10,788 nucleotides of DNA, from assembly GCA_013361975.1 (NCBI GenBank), contig JABFXB010000159.1, forward strand, positions 1-10,788, given 5' to 3'. The stretch comes from Dermatophilaceae bacterium (GTDB taxonomy: Bacteria > Actinomycetota > Actinomycetes > Actinomycetales > Dermatophilaceae). Under the pieces are notes generated by a model that saw nothing but the letters and a program-made list of their open reading frames with translations, was not told where the DNA came from and searched no databases. Each line of letters opens with the position of its first letter. Within the stretch, counting starts at the first letter, position 1. Shown here in pieces: positions 1 to 5,952 of this stretch. The position numbers and the translations under genes were made by a program.

Positions 1-1
1 C

Positions 2-493
2 TGGGAGTTCAACTCGTGCGAGATGCTCGTCAAGGGTGACGACGTCTACCCGATCGACTACGCCAACGCGTGCCCCGACGTCGCGGTGACCTCGCTCCAC
101 TACTACTTCCCGTGGGCGATCAAGGCGCTCGTGCGCTGGTCGGCCTACTGCGTCGTCACCGGCCGCCGTGGCCCGATGGACCTAGAGATGCGCCGCTACT
201 TCGACGTCGCCGACCGTGACGACCTGAGCGACGAGCAGAAGCTCGATGCCTACATCGCCATCGCCGACGAGTACTTCGAGACCGACAAGTACTGGGCGTG
301 GTGCGAGAAGCACCTGCCGCACCTCGACGCCGCAGTGCTCGAGTGGGTGCAGTCCGACACGTTCGAGCACCTGCTGCGCTCGACGGTGGTCACGACCTAC
401 CCGGCGCACGAGCGCGACAGGTTCATGGCCCACTTCGGCGGCCTCCTCGGCCTCTGGGTCAAGGACGAGAAGGCGCGGCTCGGCCTCGAGTAG
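2..493 (+). CDS. ATP-grasp-like conserved protein, C-terminal part (5' end outside window)
   Basis: This open frame enters from the left edge without a start and ends at TAG 491-493, leaving about 163 residues. The first residues seen, WEFNSCE, resemble the acidic-x-Asn metal-binding end of an ATP-grasp fold. They are followed by VYPIDYANACPD and TSLHYYFPW, which I recall from a family of conserved bacterial proteins with an ATP-grasp-like core. The rest is acidic, helical and soluble, with many Asp, Glu, Trp and Tyr, and shows no membrane segment or signal peptide. An internal ATG at 23-25 is not the start, because the frame is open and conserved-looking before it. The gene is convergent with the next one, with 31 bases between stops. 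Being coding is near certain; the ATP-grasp assignment is tentative because the nucleotide-binding part lies outside the window. Substrate unknown. Confidence 0.8.
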   Translation, partial: WEFNSCEMLVKGDDVYPIDYANACPDVAVTSLHYYFPWAIKALVRWSAYCVVTGRRGPMDLEMRRYFDVADRDDLSDEQKLDAYIAIADEYFETDKYWAWCEKHLPHLDAAVLEWVQSDTFEHLLRSTVVTTYPAHERDRFMAHFGGLLGLWVKDEKARLGLE

Positions 494-498
494 CCGCC

Positions 499-520
499 CC
501 GGGACGACGCGCTCGCCCGG
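499..520. terminator. Weak hairpin between convergent genes
   Basis: CCGGG (499-503) pairs with CCCGG (516-520), and an inner CGA/TCG pairing (505-507 with 513-515) leaves a bulged A and a five-base loop. It fills most of the 31-base gap between two converging genes, so it could end transcription from both sides. There is no U tract, which is common for actinobacterial terminators but leaves the call weak. Confidence 0.35.
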
Positions 521-524
521 CAGC

Positions 525-1184
525 TCAGCCGCCGCTCTTGCCGCCGATGCCGGCCACGAGGTTGATCGTCGACGCGATCACGATGGTGCCGTACAGGTAG
601 GCCAGCAGGCAGTGCCCCAGGATGACCCGTCGCACCTGCGTGGAGCGGACCGCCGTGTCGGACACCTGGTAGGCCATCCCGAGGTTGAACGAGAAGTAGG
701 CGAAGTCACTGAAGGAGGGGGCCTCCTCCATGTTGAAGTCGATCGGGGCGTGGGCGTCCTGCGAGCTCGAGGTGCTCGCGTAGTAGAGGCGCGCGTAGCG
801 CATCACGTAGACCGTGTGGACGCAGAGCCACCCGACAGCCACGACGAGCACGCCGACGAGGGCGTCGACGATCTGGGCCGTCCCCTTCGACTGGCCGCCG
901 ATGAGCAGCACTGCGACACCGGCCAGGCTCGCGAGCCCGACGACGATGACGACGACGTCGTACCAGGCGGCGTCGCCGTCGCGGCCCCGGACGCGTTCCT
1001 CGGTGGACGACGCGTCCTGCCGCAGGACGTGGACGAGCAGCGGCACGGCGAAGACCAGCCCCCCGACGACGAAGCCGGCGAGGGTGTGGGTCAGCACGCT
1101 GTGGGCCGGCCCGAGGGGGACGAACAGGCCGGCGAGGACTCCGACGGCGGCGGCCAGAGCCAGGCGAGCGCGGATGAGGTGCAC
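525..1184 (-). CDS. DUF1345 family membrane protein
   Basis: A 219-residue integral membrane protein of unknown function. Hydrophobic segments lie at about residues 7-24, 33-53, 76-96, 104-126 and 186-212. The DUF1345 signature is clear in the second half: W-x-x-x-H-T-x-Y-x-x-R-Y-A-x-x-Y-Y (about 119-135), then a loop leading to SDFAYFSFNLGMAYQVSDT (159-177) and an Arg-Arg before the last membrane segment. Length is normal for the family. The chosen start is GTG at 1184-1182, because TAGCGT lies exactly six bases upstream, which suits a leaderless transcript, and no Shine-Dalgarno is seen. It is divergent from the lipid kinase gene across 149 bases and convergent with the gene at its 3' end. 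No substrate can be inferred. Confidence 0.9.
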   Translation of the reverse strand: MHLIRARLALAAAVGVLAGLFVPLGPAHSVLTHTLAGFVVGGLVFAVPLLVHVLRQDASSTEERVRGRDGDAAWYDVVVIVVGLASLAGVAVLLIGGQSKGTAQIVDALVGVLVVAVGWLCVHTVYVMRYARLYYASTSSSQDAHAPIDFNMEEAPSFSDFAYFSFNLGMAYQVSDTAVRSTQVRRVILGHCLLAYLYGTIVIASTINLVAGIGGKSGG

Positions 1185-1190
1185 GAGCGC

Positions 1191-1196
1191 ACGCTA
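1191..1196 (-). promoter_or_regulatory. Candidate -10 (TAGCGT) for the DUF1345 gene, leaderless layout
   Basis: TAGCGT on the minus strand fits TANNNT and is followed by exactly six bases and then the GTG start at 1184. No convincing -35 is seen. The spacing would put the transcription start at or next to the first codon base. Confidence 0.45.
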
Positions 1197-1321
1197 CAGC
1201 CGGGCTCTTGGCGGACACTGGGCGTGCGCATGGGACACGCTGGGGTTCGGCTGACAGGCCTCTCTGGGTACGTCAACAGTCGGTCGAGCTCGACGGCCGC
1301 CTCCCCTCACGCCACGAGCCC

Positions 1322-1327
1322 TAGGAT
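1322..1327 (+). promoter_or_regulatory. Candidate -10 (TAGGAT) for the lipid kinase operon, leaderless layout
   Basis: TAGGAT is followed by six bases and then ATG at 1334. No Shine-Dalgarno precedes this ATG, which supports leaderless initiation. No recognisable -35 lies 16-19 bases upstream. This would drive the three-gene kinase/phosphatase operon. Confidence 0.5.
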
Positions 1328-1333
1328 CCGAAC

Positions 1334-2332
1334 ATGTCAGACGTCTCCAGCGCCCGGCGCAGCCTCACGGTGGTCTACAACCCGCTCCGGGTCGACGACC
1401 TCCACGACGCGCAGGCGACGGTCGCCAAGGTGTGCGCCGACAACGGCTGGGCCGAGCCGCGCTGGGTCGAGACGACGGCGGAGGAGACGGGCGAGAAGCA
1501 GGCGCGCGAGGCGGTGCGCGACGGCGCGGACGTCGTCGCCTCGCTCGGCGGTGACGGGACGGTCCGTGCCGTCGCGTCGGCACTCGTCGGCACCGACGTC
1601 GCGCTGGGCCTGCTGCCCGGCGGCACCGGCAACCTGCTGGCCCGCAACCTCGGGGTCCCGGTCGGCTCCCTGGACGACGCGGCCCGGGCCCTCGTCGAGG
1701 GGCGCGACCGCCGCATCGACGTCGGTGCCGTGCGGCTCGCCGACGACCTGCCCGAGCCGGAGTCGAGCCACGCGACGAAGGACAGCCCGGCCGGGGTCGC
1801 CGACGACGAGGAGGTCTTCCTCGTCATGGCGGGCTTCGGCCTCGACGGCGAGATCATGGCCGACACCGACGAGAAGGTGAAGGAGGCCGTCGGCTGGGTC
1901 GCCTACGTGCTGGCCGCGTTCAAGAAGGTGTCGGGCCGCGGGTTCACGGCCGAGGTGAAGGCGCAGGGGAGCGAGGGTGTCGTCGGGGCGAGGAGCTCTG
2001 ACGTCTCCAAGCACGCGCGCGCCGTCATCGTCGGCAACTGCGGCACCCTGCAGGGCGGGGTCGAGCTGATGCCCGAGGCGAAGCTGGACGACGGGATGCT
2101 CGACGCGGTCGTGCTCGCACCCCGTGGGGCGTTCGGGTGGATGTCGGTGCTGGCCGACGTCGCGACCCGTCACCGCGCCGGGCACCAGCGCCTCGACCGG
2201 CTCGTCGCCGCAGGTCTGACCGTCGAGGCACAGCGCCCCGTCGAGGCCGAGATCGACGGCGACCCCGTGGGCCCGCACCGCGCGCTCGCGGCCCGGGTCA
2301 TCCCGAGCTCGCTGGTGGTACGCGTTGGCTGA
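1334..2332 (+). CDS. Diacylglycerol kinase family protein (DgkB/YegS/LCB5 type)
   Basis: A 332-residue lipid kinase-like protein. The DAGK catalytic domain shows GGDGT at residues 72-76 and the nucleotide-binding PGGTGN at 95-100, followed by LLARNLGVP. The second domain has AGFGLDGEIM (166-175), the metal-site region KLDDGMLDAVVL (250-261) and AEIDGDP (305-311), all typical of this soluble family. Members transfer phosphate from ATP to diacylglycerol or related lipid alcohols; which lipid is used here cannot be read from sequence. A charged insertion of about 25 residues (roughly 137-160, rich in Glu, Asp and Ser) interrupts the strand before AGFG. No signal peptide or membrane segment is seen, so it should act at the inner face of the membrane. 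It is the first gene of an operon and overlaps the next gene by eight bases. Confidence 0.93.
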   Translation: MSDVSSARRSLTVVYNPLRVDDLHDAQATVAKVCADNGWAEPRWVETTAEETGEKQAREAVRDGADVVASLGGDGTVRAVASALVGTDVALGLLPGGTGNLLARNLGVPVGSLDDAARALVEGRDRRIDVGAVRLADDLPEPESSHATKDSPAGVADDEEVFLVMAGFGLDGEIMADTDEKVKEAVGWVAYVLAAFKKVSGRGFTAEVKAQGSEGVVGARSSDVSKHARAVIVGNCGTLQGGVELMPEAKLDDGMLDAVVLAPRGAFGWMSVLADVATRHRAGHQRLDRLVAAGLTVEAQRPVEAEIDGDPVGPHRALAARVIPSSLVVRVG

Positions 2333-3068
2333 CCCGCGCAGGATCTCACCGAGGTCGCCGGGCCGGGCCCGCCGGCTGCTGCGAGCCGTGGGGTTCGGAC
2401 TGGTCTTCGCGGTGCCGATCACGGCGTTGGCCTTCGTCGTGCGCGAGAAGTTCCTACCCGTGATCGAGCTCGACGAGCGGCTCATCGTCGCCGCGACCGA
2501 CATCACGCGCGACAACCCGTGGTTCCGCACCGCACTCATCGTGTGGCAGGAGGCGACGCAGCCGAAATGGCCCTACATCGCCGCGTCGGCCGTCTGCCTC
2601 GTGCTGTGGCGCCGGCACCGCGAGCTGGCGACCCGGTGCCTCTGGGCGTTCGTCACGATGATGGTCGGCTGGAACCTCCAGCTGGTGCTCAAGGAGGTCG
2701 TCCGACGGGCCCGTCCCGTCGTGAGCGACCCCGTCTCGCACGCCCCCGGCTTCAGCTTCCCCTCGGGCCACGCCGCCAACGCCGCGGTGATCGCCACGGT
2801 GATGACGCTGCTGCTCTGGCCGGTGCTGTCGGCGATCGCTCGCCGCTGGCTGGTGGCCGGCCTCGCGGCATACGTGCTCATCACGGCGCTCGACAGGGTC
2901 TTCCTCGGCGTGCACTTCCCCTCGGACGTCCTGGCCGGTGTGCTCTTCGGCATCGGCCTCGGCACGGCGTCCTACGTCGGATACCTCGGGTGGAATCCCC
3001 AGAGCCCGGACGATCCCCCTCCCCCCGAGGGCAGGTCCGGGCCCGAGCAAGCGAAAGGCAGCCCGTGA
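2325..3068 (+). CDS. PAP2-family phosphatase (first of tandem pair)
   Basis: A 247-residue membrane phosphatase. All three motifs of the PAP2/acid phosphatase superfamily are present: K123-x6-R130-P131, PSGH at 146-149, and R191-x5-H197-x3-D201. The usual Ser before the motif 3 Arg is Asp190. His149 and His197 would be the catalytic pair. Hydrophobic segments lie near 21-38, 84-96, 105-121, 150-168, 174-188 and 202-220. The C-terminal tail (about 224-247) is Pro, Asp and Glu rich. The TTG start at 2325 overlaps the kinase stop by eight bases, which indicates translational coupling; the Shine-Dalgarno is weak. Family members remove phosphate from phosphatidic acid, undecaprenyl pyrophosphate or similar lipids. 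The kinase context favours a glycerolipid, but undecaprenyl pyrophosphate recycling is also possible. Confidence 0.92.
   Translation: MADPRRISPRSPGRARRLLRAVGFGLVFAVPITALAFVVREKFLPVIELDERLIVAATDITRDNPWFRTALIVWQEATQPKWPYIAASAVCLVLWRRHRELATRCLWAFVTMMVGWNLQLVLKEVVRRARPVVSDPVSHAPGFSFPSGHAANAAVIATVMTLLLWPVLSAIARRWLVAGLAAYVLITALDRVFLGVHFPSDVLAGVLFGIGLGTASYVGYLGWNPQSPDDPPPPEGRSGPEQAKGSP
2866..2873 (+). repeat. CGGCATAC octamer, copy 1
   Basis: This copy lies inside the first PAP2 gene and encodes part of Ala-Ala-Tyr-Val with the rare Ala codon GCA before TAC. Confidence 0.6.
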
Positions 3069-3796
3069 ACCACACCTTCGTCCACCGCTACGAGATCGAC
3101 TCGTCGAGACCGACCCCCGGGTCGGCACTGCGCGACGCCGCGCTGCGGGTGCTCGCCCCCGCGCTCGTCCTCTTCGCCCTCATCACCGGCTTCGGCTTCC
3201 TCATCACGGGCCCGTTCGGCGGGATGCCGTGGGAGGAGGGCGTCAGCAGGTCCGTCGCGTCGGGCCGCACCGAGCTGTGGAACACCATCACCATGGTCTG
3301 GTCGCGCATCGGCAACACCGAGATCATCATCGGCGTCTGCGTCATCGCGGTCGCCCTGATCTGGTGGCGCACCAAGCAGTGGTGGTATGCCGTCGTCCCC
3401 GCCATCGCGATCGCCGTGCAGGCCAGCGTGTTCGTGGCGGCCACGACCATCGCGGACCGCCCCCGCCCGAAGGTTCCCCACCTCGACCCCGCCCCGCCGA
3501 CGTCGAGCTACCCCAGCGGTCACGTCGGCGCCGCCACGGCGCTCTACCTGACCTTCGCGATGATGGCCCAGCGCATCGAGCGTGCGTGGCTGCGCCGGCT
3601 CGCCACCGTCGTCTGCGTGGTCATCCCGTTCCTCGTCGCGTGGGCGCGCCTCTACCGCGGCATGCACCACCTCGTCGACATCCTCGTCGGTGCCGTCAAC
3701 GGCGTCGTCTGCTTCCTCCTGGCGTGGCACTACCTGCGCCGCCGCACCGACAGCGGCCGGGTGGGCGCGAAGGCTCGCGAGGCCGTCTCGCGCTGA
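3065..3796 (+). CDS. PAP2-family phosphatase (second of tandem pair)
   Basis: A 243-residue membrane protein with a PAP2 core. DRPRP at 131-135 corresponds to motif 1, PSGH is at 150-153, and R195-x5-H201-x3-D205 forms motif 3. The motif 1 lysine seven residues before the RP is absent (Thr or Ala there), unlike its neighbour. Hydrophobic segments are near 28-48, 86-101, 107-129, 155-168, 180-195 and 206-221. The start chosen is GTG 3065, which overlaps the previous stop as GTGA and has GAAAGG at 3053-3058 six bases upstream; the same frame is open far upstream but only antisense-like sequence lies there. Its divergence from the first phosphatase (different N-terminus and motif spacing) suggests an old duplication or recruitment with a different substrate. 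Confidence 0.9.
   Translation: MNHTFVHRYEIDSSRPTPGSALRDAALRVLAPALVLFALITGFGFLITGPFGGMPWEEGVSRSVASGRTELWNTITMVWSRIGNTEIIIGVCVIAVALIWWRTKQWWYAVVPAIAIAVQASVFVAATTIADRPRPKVPHLDPAPPTSSYPSGHVGAATALYLTFAMMAQRIERAWLRRLATVVCVVIPFLVAWARLYRGMHHLVDILVGAVNGVVCFLLAWHYLRRRTDSGRVGAKAREAVSR
3385..3392 (-). repeat. CGGCATAC octamer, copy 2
   Basis: Seen as GTATGCCG on the plus strand inside the second PAP2 gene. It gives Tyr-Ala as TAT-GCC, although Tyr is nearly always TAC in this window. Confidence 0.6.
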
Positions 3797-3819
3797 GCCC
3801 GCGTACGCCGTCCGGGCAG

Positions 3820-3858
3820 GCCGCTGGCCGGGAACCTTCGCGGTTCCCGGCCAGCGGC
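3820..3858. terminator. Perfect 17-bp hairpin, bidirectional terminator between convergent genes
   Basis: Bases 3820-3836 are an exact reverse complement of 3842-3858, with the five-base loop TTCGC. It begins 24 bases after the second PAP2 stop and lies 28 bases past the stop of the small minus-strand gene, so it can serve both. No U tract follows on either side, as is usual for very GC-rich actinobacterial terminators. Confidence 0.8.
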
Positions 3859-3886
3859 GTCTCGTCGGCGAGGCCCGTCAGGCCGA

Positions 3887-4057
3887 TCAGCCCGGGACTG
3901 CCTGCGACGGGCGCGCGAGCCACCCGAAGGCGAGGACGATCCCGCGGCGGGGGGTCGTCGGCGGGTCGACGACGGGCCGCTGTGCGCGTCGCGTCCGGCG
4001 ACCCAGGTCGGCGGTGCGCTGACGGGCGACGACCTCGTTCAGGTACGGCGTGTTCAT
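3887..4057 (-). CDS. Small uncharacterised basic protein, 56 residues
   Basis: A short gene starting ATG at 4057-4055 and ending TGA at 3889-3887. A perfect AGGAGG lies at 4065-4070 on the minus strand, seven bases before the ATG, the strongest ribosome binding site in the window. The product begins MNTPYLNEVVARQRTADLGR, then has an Arg-rich stretch (RRTRRAQR, about 20-27), a Pro-rich linker (VVDPPTTPRRG) and a short hydrophobic run, IVLAFGWLA (about 40-48). Many actinobacteria carry tiny proteins with a similar short amphipathic start followed by an Arg-rich run, mostly of unknown role; this resemblance is from memory. A membrane-surface peptide is one possibility. A 17-bp terminator hairpin follows it and another hairpin lies between it and the DUF1206 gene upstream, so it looks like a single-gene unit. 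No clear -10 is seen. Confidence 0.7.
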   Translation of the reverse strand: MNTPYLNEVVARQRTADLGRRTRRAQRPVVDPPTTPRRGIVLAFGWLARPSQAVPG

Positions 4058-4064
4058 CGTGCTT

Positions 4065-4070
4065 CCTCCT
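4065..4070 (-). promoter_or_regulatory. Perfect Shine-Dalgarno (AGGAGG) deciding the small-gene start
   Basis: AGGAGG on the minus strand is seven bases from the ATG at 4057. It is what makes the 56-codon frame convincing, since the other minus-strand frame covering this region has no ribosome binding site. Confidence 0.75.
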
Positions 4071-4128
4071 GCACTCGTGATGCGTAACGAGACAGAGCGC
4101 GTGAGGGCCGTCCTGATGCACGGGAGAG

Positions 4129-4179
4129 CGAGACAGCCCGGAACCCGGCCCGGGGTGGGGCGGGTTCCGGGCCGTCTCG
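4129..4179 (-). terminator. 19-bp hairpin downstream of the DUF1206 gene
   Basis: Bases 4129-4147 pair with 4161-4179 except for one A-C mismatch (4135/4173); the loop is 13 GC-rich bases. It starts 29 bases past the DUF1206 stop on the minus strand and 71 bases before the small-gene start, so it should separate the two transcripts. No U tract. Confidence 0.7.
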
Positions 4180-4207
4180 GCGCGTCGGTGGCGCCTGCCC
4201 GGACCGG

Positions 4208-4993
4208 TCAGACGCGGGCGTGGCGGGCGCGGCCGAAGCTGTAGACGCCGAACGCGATGAGGCCGAGGGCCACGAGCGCGAGCAGCACCTCACCTCCGGG
4301 CGCACCGAGCAGGCTGCGCAGGGCGCCGTCGAGGCCACGTGCCTCGCTCGGCTTGTGCCGCACGGCGGCGAGGATGAACAGGCCGCCCACGATCGCGAGA
4401 GCGATGCCCTTGGCGACGTAGCCGAAGCGACCGGCCTTGACGGTCCACGGGCTGGGGTGGGTCTCGAGGTCCGCGAGGAACTTCCGCTTCCACCCCTTGA
4501 CGACGTGGTAGACGCCGACGCCGATGATGGCGAGGCCGACGGCGCCGACGAGCCAGGTGCCGGCGGGCTTCTTCATCAGGGCCGCGGTGAAGTCGGCCGA
4601 CTGGCTCCTGCTCGACGTGCCGCTGCCGCTCGCGAACTTGAAGGCGGTCCACGACAGGACGAGGTAGACGACGGCCTTGGCGACCGCCTTGAGCCGGTCG
4701 CCCACCTCGAGGCCGCCCGAGATCGCCTCGGTGACCTGCCAGATCGCCAGGCCCAGCCACGCGACGACGGCGACCCAGAGCACGAAGACCCCGAAGCCGT
4801 TGTGGGCCATCGAGCCGAGCGCGCCCGACTGGTCGGCGCTGGAGCCCTTCGACCCGAACGCGAGCCTCAGGGCGATCGCGCCGATGACGATGTGGAGCAC
4901 GCCGTTGACCGCGTAGCCGATGCGCGCGGTCGTCTCGAGGGCCGGGTGGTCACCGGCCCGCCGCGAGACGGCTTTGACGTCTGTGGAGTCCAT
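4208..4993 (-). CDS. DUF1206 domain membrane protein (three repeats)
   Basis: A 261-residue membrane protein of unknown function built from three copies of the DUF1206 unit, at about 22-90, 103-165 and 188-258. Each unit begins with an Arg- or Lys-Gly/Ala-Tyr type element (ARIGYAVNGVLHIVIGAIAL, KAVVYLVLSW, GRFGYVAKGIALAIVGGLFI) followed by a second hydrophobic helix, which gives about six membrane segments. Charged polar links lie at 48-64, 121-135 and 212-228. The start is ATG at 4993, because AGGA at 5001-5004 is seven bases upstream; the frame is open further upstream but only overlaps the hydrolase gene out of phase. A TATGTT -10 candidate about 42 bases upstream suggests its own promoter with a short leader. 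A strong hairpin follows the stop. Confidence 0.9.
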   Translation of the reverse strand: MDSTDVKAVSRRAGDHPALETTARIGYAVNGVLHIVIGAIALRLAFGSKGSSADQSGALGSMAHNGFGVFVLWVAVVAWLGLAIWQVTEAISGGLEVGDRLKAVAKAVVYLVLSWTAFKFASGSGTSSRSQSADFTAALMKKPAGTWLVGAVGLAIIGVGVYHVVKGWKRKFLADLETHPSPWTVKAGRFGYVAKGIALAIVGGLFILAAVRHKPSEARGLDGALRSLLGAPGGEVLLALVALGLIAFGVYSFGRARHARV

Positions 4994-5034
4994 GCACGTG
5001 TCCTGTCGGTCGAGGGTCCGCGTGAGCATTGGAG

Positions 5035-5040
5035 AACATA
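5035..5040 (-). promoter_or_regulatory. Candidate -10 (TATGTT) for the DUF1206 gene
   Basis: TATGTT on the minus strand matches TANNNT. Transcription would start near 5028 and give a leader of about 35 bases that contains the AGGA at 5001-5004. A matching -35 is not obvious. Confidence 0.4.
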
Positions 5041-5072
5041 CCCATGCGGACGTCTCCAGCGGCAGGTCCGGT

Positions 5073-5918
5073 TCAGCGGACCAGGCCCAGAACCCGTCTG
5101 ATCTCGGGCCACGCGAGCTCGCCCAGCTCGCGGTCGGCGGCCTCGGTGCCGCCGCGGGCCATCGGCCGGCCGCCCTCCGTGACGTGCTCGCCCGGCAGGA
5201 TGACCCGGTGACCGGCACCGGGGTGCGTCACGAGGGTGGTCGGCAGGCCGTATGCCGTCCGGCGCGCCTCGACCGCCCGAGCGGAGGCGACGGCGGGCCA
5301 GACCCGGTCGTCGCCACCGGCGACGAGCAGCACGTCGCCGAAGAACCGCTCGACGGGGATCGTCGCAGCCGTCACGCGGTCCGCCGCGCTCAGGAGGCTC
5401 TGGGCGTAGACGGGCTCGTATGCCGGTGGGTCGCCGACCGCTTCGGCGTCGTCGTCGTAGGGGACGAACGGGACAGGTTGCCCCGCGCGGCTCCACGAGG
5501 AGTGCTGGGGTCGAAGCTCGCCGCCGGGTCCCGGTCCGACGTTGGCCCACACGACGTGGCTCGGCGCGAGCGCCACGACGGCGTCGACGCGGGGGGCGTG
5601 GGCGGCATACAGCAGGAAGCCCTCGGCGGTCTTCGACGACCCGAGCAGCACCACCCGGTCGCACTCGGCGGCGAGGGTCTCGACGGAGGCGTCGAAGGCC
5701 TCGAGAGGGTACTCCCAGATGCCGGCCGGCAGACCCGGGCTGTCGAACCAGCGGTGGGTGAGGGCGGCCGAGACCCCGGCGGTGGCGAGCAGGCGCGCCC
5801 GGTCGGTCTCGACGCGGCCGCTGGAGCCCGAGAGCACGAGCACGCCCGTGCCGTTGCCGTCGTGCGGGGGCGACACGAGCACGCCGTCGTGGTCGAAGGA
5901 CCGGGTGCGCAGATCCAC
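5073..5918 (-). CDS. Alpha/beta hydrolase, acyl-CoA thioester hydrolase/BAAT C-terminal type
   Basis: A 281-residue cytosolic hydrolase. An early strand GVLVLSGSSG (25-34) holds the likely oxyanion turn. The nucleophile elbow is VVLLGSSKTAEGFLL (89-103) with Ser95 in G-x-S-x-x; the second Gly of GxSxG is replaced by Thr97. The acid is in GGDDRVWP (201-208, Asp203 or 204) and the base is His237 in GAGH. The W-P after the Asp and the RWFDSPGLPAGIWEYPLEAF segment (56-75) are typical of BAAT C-terminal family members, which act on thioesters or related acyl compounds; the true substrate is unknown. The start is GTG 5918, with TAGGTT six bases upstream and no good Shine-Dalgarno. It is divergent from an SRPBCC gene across only 34 bases. 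Confidence 0.85.
   Translation of the reverse strand: MDLRTRSFDHDGVLVSPPHDGNGTGVLVLSGSSGRVETDRARLLATAGVSAALTHRWFDSPGLPAGIWEYPLEAFDASVETLAAECDRVVLLGSSKTAEGFLLYAAHAPRVDAVVALAPSHVVWANVGPGPGGELRPQHSSWSRAGQPVPFVPYDDDAEAVGDPPAYEPVYAQSLLSAADRVTAATIPVERFFGDVLLVAGGDDRVWPAVASARAVEARRTAYGLPTTLVTHPGAGHRVILPGEHVTEGGRPMARGGTEAADRELGELAWPEIRRVLGLVR
5250..5257 (-). repeat. CGGCATAC octamer, copy 3
   Basis: Inside the hydrolase gene on its coding strand; encodes Thr-Ala-Tyr-Gly with GCA-TAC. Confidence 0.6.
5418..5425 (-). repeat. CGGCATAC octamer, copy 4
   Basis: Inside the hydrolase gene on its coding strand; encodes Pro-Ala-Tyr-Glu with GCA-TAC. Confidence 0.6.
5603..5610 (+). repeat. CGGCATAC octamer, copy 5
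   Basis: Inside the hydrolase gene, opposite to its coding strand; the gene reads it as Leu-Tyr-Ala-Ala with TAT-GCC. The third copy in this one gene. Confidence 0.6.
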
Positions 5919-5924
5919 CGCACC

Positions 5925-5930
5925 AACCTA
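5925..5930 (-). promoter_or_regulatory. Candidate -10 (TAGGTT) for the hydrolase gene, leaderless layout
   Basis: TAGGTT on the minus strand is followed by six bases and then the GTG at 5918. It lies in the 34-base divergent gap, so the SRPBCC promoter must overlap it or lie inside the hydrolase gene. Confidence 0.5.
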
Positions 5931-5952
5931 GCGGTGGTGGGAGCATGAACCC

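Noticed and set aside
1185..1333. Possible hidden small gene or RNA in the 149-base divergent gap
   Set aside because: No frame with a ribosome site and no convincing hairpin; a TTGACG-like word on the minus strand at 1271-1276 has no -10 at a fitting distance. Only the two flanking -10 candidates are supported.
246..1880. A 544-codon open frame on the plus strand
   Set aside because: It runs across the end of one gene, antisense to DUF1345 and out of frame with the kinase. Its product is low-complexity Arg/Ser/Thr/Pro, as expected of a GC-rich shadow frame.
1337..2539. A 400-codon open frame antisense to the kinase
   Set aside because: No domain, Arg/Asp/Gly/Val-rich shadow composition, and it crosses the real kinase-phosphatase gene boundary.
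3696..4121. A 141-codon minus-strand frame covering the small gene
   Set aside because: It has no ribosome site, reads through the terminator hairpin into the PAP2 gene, and competes with the 56-codon frame that has AGGAGG.
4994..5218. N-terminal extension of the DUF1206 protein up to 5218
   Set aside because: It would overlap the hydrolase gene out of phase, lacks hydrophobic or conserved features, and ATG 4993 has a well-spaced AGGA.
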